This document shows, piece by piece, positions 58,907 through 64,000 of a stretch of 64,000 nucleotides of DNA (its first letter is position 1; every line of letters starts with the position of its first letter). The position numbers were made by a program, and so were the translations under genes. The DNA is from an uncultured Collinsella sp. (GTDB lineage Bacteria; Actinomycetota; Coriobacteriia; Coriobacteriales; Coriobacteriaceae): NCBI GenBank assembly GCA_900759565.1, contig CAAEVV010000039.1, positions 1 through 64,000 on the forward strand, given 5' to 3'. The notes beneath the pieces were generated by a model. That model was not told where the DNA came from, ran no database searches, and saw only the letters and a program-made list of their open reading frames with translations.

Positions 58907-60211
58907 TTAGGCGCGCTCGGCACGCGCAAGCTCGGCAGCGACAAGCTTAACGGCCAGCACCAGCACATCGAGCGCGGCCTCCAGGTCCTCGACCGTGGGA
59001 TAGCTCGGCGCGATGCGGATGTTGGTGTCGCGCGGGTCCTTGCCATAGGGCCAGGTAGCACCGGCCGGCGTGAGCTTGACGCCCAAGTCGGCGCAAAGCG
59101 CGGCGACCTTCTGGGCCGAGCCCTCGGGACCATCGAAGCTTACAAAGTAGCCGCCGCGGGGGTGCGTCCAGGTGGCGCAGCCCGTGTCGCCCAAGCCCTC
59201 GGTGAGCTTGCGCTCGACGGCCTCAAAGCGCGGACGCAGGAACTCGGCATGCTTTTTCATGTGCTCCTTGACAGCCTCGATGCTGGGAAGGAAACGCACG
59301 TGACGCAGCTGGTTGAGCTTGTCGGCGCTGATGAGGCCTGCCTTCAGGCGCTTGGAGAACTCGGCGATGACCGCGGGGCTCGCACCGATAAAGCCGATGC
59401 CGGCGCCCGGGAAGGTGATCTTGGACGTCGAGGCAAAGGCCACCACGCGGTCCTCGGTGCCCGCCGCGCGAGCGAGGTCAAAGATGTTTGCGAGCTCGTC
59501 AGTCTCGTCGTACAGGTCGTGCACGCAGTAGGCGTTGTCCCAGAAGATGCGGAAATCGGGCGCGGCCGTGGGCATCTCGACCAGGCGGCGCACAGTGTCC
59601 TCGCTAAAGGTGATGCCCGTGGGGTTGGAATACTTGGGCACGCACCAGATACCCTTAATGGAGTCGTCGGCGGCAACGAGGCGCTCGATCTCGTCCATGT
59701 CGGGGCCGTTGTCGGTCATCGCAACGGGGACGTTCTCGATGCCCAAGTCGGCGGTGATGCCAAAGTGGCGATCGTAGCCGGGAACGGGGCACAGGAACTT
59801 GACCTTCTTGCCGTCGTGCGCGGCCTCGTAAGCCTCCCAGGGCTCACTGCCGCACGAGCCACAGCGCCAGAACATGCCGGCGATGTCATGCTCGATCAAA
59901 AGGCTCGACGAACCCAGCACGAGCGTCTGCTCGGCGGGGCAGCCCAGGAACTCCCCTGCCAACTTGCGTGCCGAGGGAATGCCCTCGAAGCAGCCGTAAT
60001 TGGAGCAGTCGACGTTGCCGTCGTGCAAATCGGCGTCGGCATTGAGGATATCGAGCATGGGGCGCGAGATGTCCACCTGGGAGGGCGACGGCTTGCCGCG
60101 CGCCATATCGAGCGCCAGGCCCTTGGCCTTGACCTCGGCGACCTCGGCTTTGAGCGCCTCGATGGCGGCATCGAGTTCGGTGGTTTCCATCTTCTGGTAG
60201 ATCGTCTGCAT
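58907..60211 (-). CDS. PLP-dependent class I aminotransferase (MocR-like family)
   Basis: A 434-residue fold-type I aminotransferase. LDMARGKPSPSQVDIS opens it; NYGCFEGIPSARKLAG, CPVPGYDRHF, PKYSNPTGITFSEDTV and IFWDNAYCVHDLY follow. The PLP Lys is in STSKITFPGAGIGF. It probably transfers amino groups between aspartate- or alanine-like donors and 2-oxoglutarate; the substrate is not readable. AAAGG precedes the ATG by 9 bases; the Met at residue 8 is an alternative start. Confidence 0.85.
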   Translation of the reverse strand: MQTIYQKMETTELDAAIEALKAEVAEVKAKGLALDMARGKPSPSQVDISRPMLDILNADADLHDGNVDCSNYGCFEGIPSARKLAGEFLGCPAEQTLVLGSSSLLIEHDIAGMFWRCGSCGSEPWEAYEAAHDGKKVKFLCPVPGYDRHFGITADLGIENVPVAMTDNGPDMDEIERLVAADDSIKGIWCVPKYSNPTGITFSEDTVRRLVEMPTAAPDFRIFWDNAYCVHDLYDETDELANIFDLARAAGTEDRVVAFASTSKITFPGAGIGFIGASPAVIAEFSKRLKAGLISADKLNQLRHVRFLPSIEAVKEHMKKHAEFLRPRFEAVERKLTEGLGDTGCATWTHPRGGYFVSFDGPEGSAQKVAALCADLGVKLTPAGATWPYGKDPRDTNIRIAPSYPTVEDLEAALDVLVLAVKLVAAELARAERA

Positions 60212-60361
60212 GGGGTGCGACCTTTCGCGAAGCGGTATGTTGCAGTTCGTCTAAGTATAGACCGCCACCGCCGCAACGTTATGAAGCCGTGATAGATTAA
60301 GTTCATCGCAATGAATTACGAATCGCCGCGTATGCCGACGTGGGGCGCCCAAGGAGGCACT

Positions 60362-60616
60362 ATGGAGTACGGATCGTTCCAGGCCGAAGAATTCGGCGAC
60401 CTGCAGCGCCTGGTCGACGGACTATTTTACGACCGCCACGCCATCGACCGCCTGGATCTCATCGTGCAGGCCGAAATCTTGGACCTCGCGCCCGACCTCA
60501 TGGAAATCGTCAACCTTTTGCCGCCCGGCTACTACGACCGCCAATCGCTTTGCGACCAGCTCAACTCCGCCTTGGCCGCCCACGGCTGGGGCGCCGTCTA
60601 CGGCACCGTGGAATAA
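60362..60616 (+). CDS. Small hypothetical helical protein
   Basis: 84 residues starting MEYGSFQAEEFGDL with AAGGAGG 4 bases upstream. It is acidic and probably all-helical, with LPPGYYDRQSLCDQLNSAL at the end. I do not recognise it. It is divergent from the aminotransferase gene. An upstream in-frame ATG at 60311 has no ribosome site. Confidence 0.7.
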   Translation: MEYGSFQAEEFGDLQRLVDGLFYDRHAIDRLDLIVQAEILDLAPDLMEIVNLLPPGYYDRQSLCDQLNSALAAHGWGAVYGTVE

Positions 60617-60675
60617 GCCTCGAGGCCGGCATTTGGCCCGTTTCCAGACCCTGGCGAGGCTTGTTTTAGGGCTTG

Positions 60676-60903
60676 TGGCCAAAAAAGGGCAAATATGAGT
60701 ACTGTTACCTTTTTAGTAGCAGCGTTTCTTGGTCGAAATCGGCAAAACTCGACTTGAAACTCCCTAATCACCGTCAGCTAGCGCCAAATTGGAAGTCGAT
60801 GGTCACTCATTAACGTACAGTTCTTATAACTTTGTTCATTATTTTCCGCACCTAAAATGATACGCCGTTTGTGACAGTACTCACAAACGGCGTTTTTTGA
60901 CCA
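60676..60903. mobile_element. MITE-like element, copy 2 (228 bp)
   Basis: The left end TGGCCAAAAAAGGGCAAATA then TGAGTACTGTTAC and TAGTAGCAGCG match copy 1 at 46069. The right end is the imperfect inverse (GTGACAGTACTCAC ... CGTTTTTTGACCA). Internal sequence has diverged and has no reading frame of note. Confidence 0.65.
60862..60898 (+). terminator. Rho-independent terminator in the MITE-like element
   Basis: A 13-bp perfect stem ACGCCGTTTGTGA / TCACAAACGGCGT with loop CAGTAC, followed by TTTTTT. It forms the right end of the element. Confidence 0.88.
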
Positions 60904-60988
60904 CGGGGGTATCTGGCAGGGGGCCAGTAGCGCTCGGATCCGAGTTTCGAACGCATCCAAACCGGTTCTGGTGTCTTTTTTCGAGCTT

Positions 60989-62347
60989 TTACTCGCCCTT
61001 GGGCGCGGGGTGTTTGCAGACCAAGCTCATGTAAATCATGCCGAGCACGGCAGCGGTGACCGAACCGGCAAGGATGGCGGCCTTGGCAGCCAGAACCTCA
61101 AACTGGGCCGTCGGGAAGGCGAGGCCGCTGATGAGAATCGACATGGTAAAGCCGATGCCGCCCAGAATGCCCACACCGGCAATCATGTGCCAGTTAACGT
61201 TGTGCGGCAGCTCGCAGACCCTAAACTTAACCAGGGCAAACGTCATGCCAAAGATACCAATCGGCTTGCCCAGCAGCATGCCAAAGTACACGCCGAGCGT
61301 CACCGGGTCGGTGAGCAGCGTGCTCATGTCCACGCCCACCAGGCGAACCTGTGCGTTCACGAACGCAAAGATCGGCAGAATCACAAAGTTGACCGGCGTG
61401 GAGATCAGACGCTCCATGCGGATGAGCGGCGGGGTCACGCGGTGCATGACGCGCTCGACCCTGGTGGTCGAGACGGTAAAGTCATGCTGGCCCAAGATGT
61501 GCGCCTCGTCGTCGTAGCGGTCATCGAGCAGCGGCAGGCACTCGCCCAACCAATCGGTGAGGCTATCGAGCTTGACGCCGCACTTGGCCGGAATGGTGAA
61601 GGCCAGGATGACGCCGGCGAGCGTAGCATGCACGCCGCTCTTGAACATGCAGAACCACAACAGCAGACCCAGTACCGAATACGGGGCAAGGCGGTAATGC
61701 TGCGTCTTGTTGAGCCACACGAGCGCGCAGGTCACAAGCGCAGCAGCGCCTAACCAAAACGGATTGGGGCTCTGGCCGTAGAAAATGGCGATGGCGGCGA
61801 TGGAGATGAGGTCGTCGGCGATGGCGAGCGTCGAGAAGAACACGCGCACGCCGTTGGGCACGCGATTGCCCAAAAGCGACAGCACGCCCAGCGCAAAGGC
61901 GATATCGGTTGCCATGGGAATGGCCCAGCCGTTGTGCGCGCCGGCATGGTTAAAGATTAGGTAGATGCAGGCGGGAACGACGACGCCGCCCACGGCCGCC
62001 AGCATGGGAAGCATGGCCTGACGCGGGTTTTTAAGCTCGCCGACCGTCATCTCGTACTTAAGCTCGATGCCCACCAGCAAAAAGAAAATCGCCATGAGGA
62101 AGTCGTTGACGAAAAGCTCAACGGTGAGACCGGCCGTAAGGTTGCCCAGACCCACATACAGCGGGGTCTCCAAAAAGTGATGGATGACCTCGTAGGCATC
62201 GGTATTGGCGCAAATGACGGCGGCGATGGCGGCGAAGACCATGACGGCGGCGGAAATCGTGCCGTTCTCGGCGATGCGCTCCCAAATGTCGTGACGCTCA
62301 AAGCGCTTGCGCTCACGAACGTTGAACAGCTGCTCAGTTGCTGCCAT
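60989..62347 (-). CDS. nhaA: Na+/H+ antiporter NhaA
   Basis: 452 residues with about 12 membrane segments. The unwound-helix motif and acidic pair are in STLAIADDLISIAAIA (the two Asp that carry Na+/H+). FFLLVGIELKYE and GGVVVPACIY are typical. It expels Na+ and is active at alkaline pH. AAAGGAG lies 7 bases before the ATG. The extra ~60 residues over the E. coli protein lie mainly in a polar loop around 270-300. Confidence 0.94.
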   Translation of the reverse strand: MAATEQLFNVRERKRFERHDIWERIAENGTISAAVMVFAAIAAVICANTDAYEVIHHFLETPLYVGLGNLTAGLTVELFVNDFLMAIFFLLVGIELKYEMTVGELKNPRQAMLPMLAAVGGVVVPACIYLIFNHAGAHNGWAIPMATDIAFALGVLSLLGNRVPNGVRVFFSTLAIADDLISIAAIAIFYGQSPNPFWLGAAALVTCALVWLNKTQHYRLAPYSVLGLLLWFCMFKSGVHATLAGVILAFTIPAKCGVKLDSLTDWLGECLPLLDDRYDDEAHILGQHDFTVSTTRVERVMHRVTPPLIRMERLISTPVNFVILPIFAFVNAQVRLVGVDMSTLLTDPVTLGVYFGMLLGKPIGIFGMTFALVKFRVCELPHNVNWHMIAGVGILGGIGFTMSILISGLAFPTAQFEVLAAKAAILAGSVTAAVLGMIYMSLVCKHPAPKGE

Positions 62348-62554
62348 GGGCGGCTCCTTTCACGGGAAAGCTCCCGTCTTAAAAAAGCACGGCCCGCCCA
62401 AGTGGCGGCGCCGCGCTCTAACGTATTACGCTTGCATCTAGCCTACCCTGCACGACAAGCACGCAGGCGTGGCCGAAAAGCGGAACCACAGGTTGAACAT
62501 TATTTGCTCAACGGCACGGGCGTGCCTGTTCAAGAGACGACGCGGCGCCGTGCA

Positions 62555-62595
62555 CAAAAAACGACCGGAGCGCGGGGCTTCCGCGATCCGGTCGT
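62555..62595 (-). terminator. Terminator of ppaC
   Basis: ACGACCGGA / TCCGGTCGT stem with an inner GCGCGGGGCTTCCGCGA loop, followed on the minus strand by TTTTTT. It lies 20 bases past the ppaC stop codon. Confidence 0.88.
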
Positions 62596-62614
62596 GGCGT
62601 TTGGTCAACTAAAC

Positions 62615-63538
62615 CTAGCAGGCGGCCATGATAGGGGCAGCGACCTGCTTCTTACGGGAGAGGACGCCCGGCATCCAGACGCCGTCGTGCTCGTCGGCAA
62701 TGCCCAGACCCTTCTGAGCAGCCTCGGTCTCGCCCTCGAGCAGGACCTGCGAGCCCTCCTCCATGATGTCGGTGATGCACAGGACAATGCCGTCGGCACC
62801 CTTCTCGGCGGCGTAGGCGCGCATGGCCTCGCGAATCTCGTCGATCATGCCGAGCGCGCGGCTCTTGTCGACGGTCTCGTACTGGCCGATGAGCAGCTTC
62901 TTGCCAGCGGGCTCGAACATCTTGATGTCGTTGCCGACCATCTCGGCTGCGGTGAAGGAGCCGGACGGACGGGTAAGGAAGACCTCCATGCCAAACTTGA
63001 CCGGGTCGACGCCCACCTGCTCGCCGAGCTTGGCGGCGACGGCGCGATCGACATCGGTGGTGGTGGGGCTCTTGAGCATGAGCGTATCGGTCATCATGGC
63101 CGAGAGCAGCAGCTTGGCCTGGACGTCGGAAAGCTCAACGCCGAGCACGCCGGCGAGCTTGGTGACGATGGTGCAGCTGGAGCCCCAGGGCAGGCAGATG
63201 TAGTGCAGCGGGCCGGCGGTCTCGAAGTCGCCGATGCGGTGATGGTCGACGACGCCAAAGACCGTGGCGTCCTTAAGGCCGGCGACGGACTGGGCGGACT
63301 CGTTGTGGTCGGTGAGGACGACGAGCTGACCGGCCTCGACGGACTCGATCACGCGAGGCTCGGCGATGCCGGCGTCGGCGAGCAGCTTGGCGGACTCTGC
63401 CGGAAGCTGACCAAGGGCGCAGGCCTCGTAGGTGTTGCCGGCATACTCAACCTGGTTGAGCAGCTGGGACAGGACGACGGCGCTCATGATGGCGTCGTTA
63501 TCGGGGTTCTGGTGACCAAAGACAAGAACGTTTGCCAT
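62615..63538 (-). CDS. ppaC: Manganese-dependent inorganic pyrophosphatase (family II)
   Basis: A 307-residue DHH-family enzyme. Metal ligands are His9, Asp13 and Asp15 in GHQNPDNDAI, Asp in VVLTDHNE, and the DHH motif VVDHHRIGD; SRKKQV near the C-terminus binds phosphate. It hydrolyses PPi in the cytoplasm. The usual GHKNPDTD signature has Gln and Asn at two places. GGAGG precedes the ATG. Confidence 0.94.
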   Translation of the reverse strand: MANVLVFGHQNPDNDAIMSAVVLSQLLNQVEYAGNTYEACALGQLPAESAKLLADAGIAEPRVIESVEAGQLVVLTDHNESAQSVAGLKDATVFGVVDHHRIGDFETAGPLHYICLPWGSSCTIVTKLAGVLGVELSDVQAKLLLSAMMTDTLMLKSPTTTDVDRAVAAKLGEQVGVDPVKFGMEVFLTRPSGSFTAAEMVGNDIKMFEPAGKKLLIGQYETVDKSRALGMIDEIREAMRAYAAEKGADGIVLCITDIMEEGSQVLLEGETEAAQKGLGIADEHDGVWMPGVLSRKKQVAAPIMAAC

Positions 63539-63654
63539 GGATATCCTCCACTTGATATGTGTACTTGGACGTAGCTATGGTAGCACGCCGATGCCGAGCC
63601 TTCGCAGACAGAAGGGCCACGGCATATTTTGTGGCAGGCATGGGGGCCAAGGCT

Positions 63655-63682
63655 GTCCCTTTTGCACCATGTTGGTGCAAAG
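63655..63682. repeat. GTCCC-linked palindrome TTTGCACC / GGTGCAAA
   Basis: TGTCCCT followed by TTTGCACC-ATGTT-GGTGCAAA. It has the same design as the other GTCCC-plus-palindrome elements at 4568, 4619, 51963 and 53101, and lies between ppaC and the ROK kinase. Confidence 0.55.
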
Positions 63683-63704
63683 TAACCTGACCCCCTTGCA
63701 CCAG

Positions 63705-64000
63705 CTATTTGCCGGCAGCGCGCAGGGCTACGTAGGCGGCACCGATGATGCCGGCGTCGTTGCCGAGCGAAGCGACCTTAATGGGCGTCTCGCGCGAGGC
63801 GGAAAGCGCGTAGCGCTGGAAGCGCTCGCGAACCTTGTCGAGGTAGACATCGGCCGAGGCAGACGCACCGCCGCCGATCAGGAACATCTCGGGGTCGACC
63901 ACGTTGGCAATAAGCGCCAGGGCACGACCGAGATAGTCGGCCATGGTATCGGCCGCAGCCAGCGCGAGCTTGTCGCCCTCGCGGCAGGCCTGGAACACGT
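63705..64000 (-). CDS. ROK-family glucokinase, C-terminal part (runs off the window)
   Basis: The last 98 residues of a sugar kinase of the ROK type: LALIANVVDPEMFLIGGGASASADVYLDKVRERF and the closing SLGNDAGIIGAAYVAL. The N-terminal phosphate and zinc motifs lie beyond base 64000. It probably makes glucose-6-P from glucose released by GH1 enzymes. Glucokinase against another ROK kinase or regulator cannot be decided from this part. Confidence 0.83.
   Translation of the reverse strand, partial: VFQACREGDKLALAAADTMADYLGRALALIANVVDPEMFLIGGGASASADVYLDKVRERFQRYALSASRETPIKVASLGNDAGIIGAAYVALRAAGK

Overview
The window looks like chromosome of a high-GC Gram-positive gut anaerobe of the class Coriobacteriia, most likely Collinsella. 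That placement is an inference from base composition, the unusual density of sugar phosphotransferase (PTS) genes, the long-form hpf, the ricT-holB-tmk block and the general look of the proteins. No rRNA or marker gene confirms it.

Bases 1-28,200 form a beta-galactoside and tagatose-6-phosphate island. Its parts, from left to right, are lacC-lacX-lacB-lacA, a membrane protein, a single lactose-type EIIA (lacF), and three modules that each join a LacI-type repressor to a lactose-type EIICB and a LacG-type GH1 6-phospho-glycosidase. A Fic gene with an elaborate inverted-repeat promoter follows. Then come a lacR fragment, a fourth EIICB facing a TIM-barrel protein and a GntR regulator, the intact lacR, and galM. 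Only one EIIA is present, so it probably serves all four EIICBs. LacG products would feed galactose-6-P into LacAB, then LacC; the tagatose-1,6-bisphosphate aldolase (LacD) is not in the window.

Bases 28,200-37,500 form an amino-sugar island: two near-identical nagA copies, agaS, yhcH, two paralogous GntR/UTRA regulators, a NagE-type EIICB, an orphan mannose-family EIIB that has lost its phospho-histidine, a decayed EIIA remnant and tRNA-Thr(CGT).

Bases 37,900-64,000 are mostly housekeeping: a membrane-anchored SurA-like protein; an operon with a HIBADH-type dehydrogenase carrying a His/Cys-rich tail, a membrane protein, a HEAT protein and isocitrate dehydrogenase; degV; hpf; an amino-acid-binding lipoprotein; an endonuclease-like protein and comF; tmk-holB-ricT; a zinc-ribbon membrane protein; tatA-tatC-hypA-hypB-topA; a STAS protein; an aminotransferase; nhaA; ppaC; and the end of an ROK kinase gene.

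The most interesting signals are non-coding. (1) The three LacI-controlled promoters carry 18-bp sites of the form AATGNNNACGTNNNCATT whose inner bases differ between modules, matching different recognition-helix residues in the three repressors. (2) Five sugar-gene upstream regions carry TRAACGG-like half-sites repeated exactly 21 bp apart. (3) Ten copies of a ~62-bp hairpin repeat sit in four intergenic clusters with a ~82-bp period and alternating loop types. (4) Two ~220-bp MITE-like elements share termini. No CRISPR array, prophage or transposase gene was seen.
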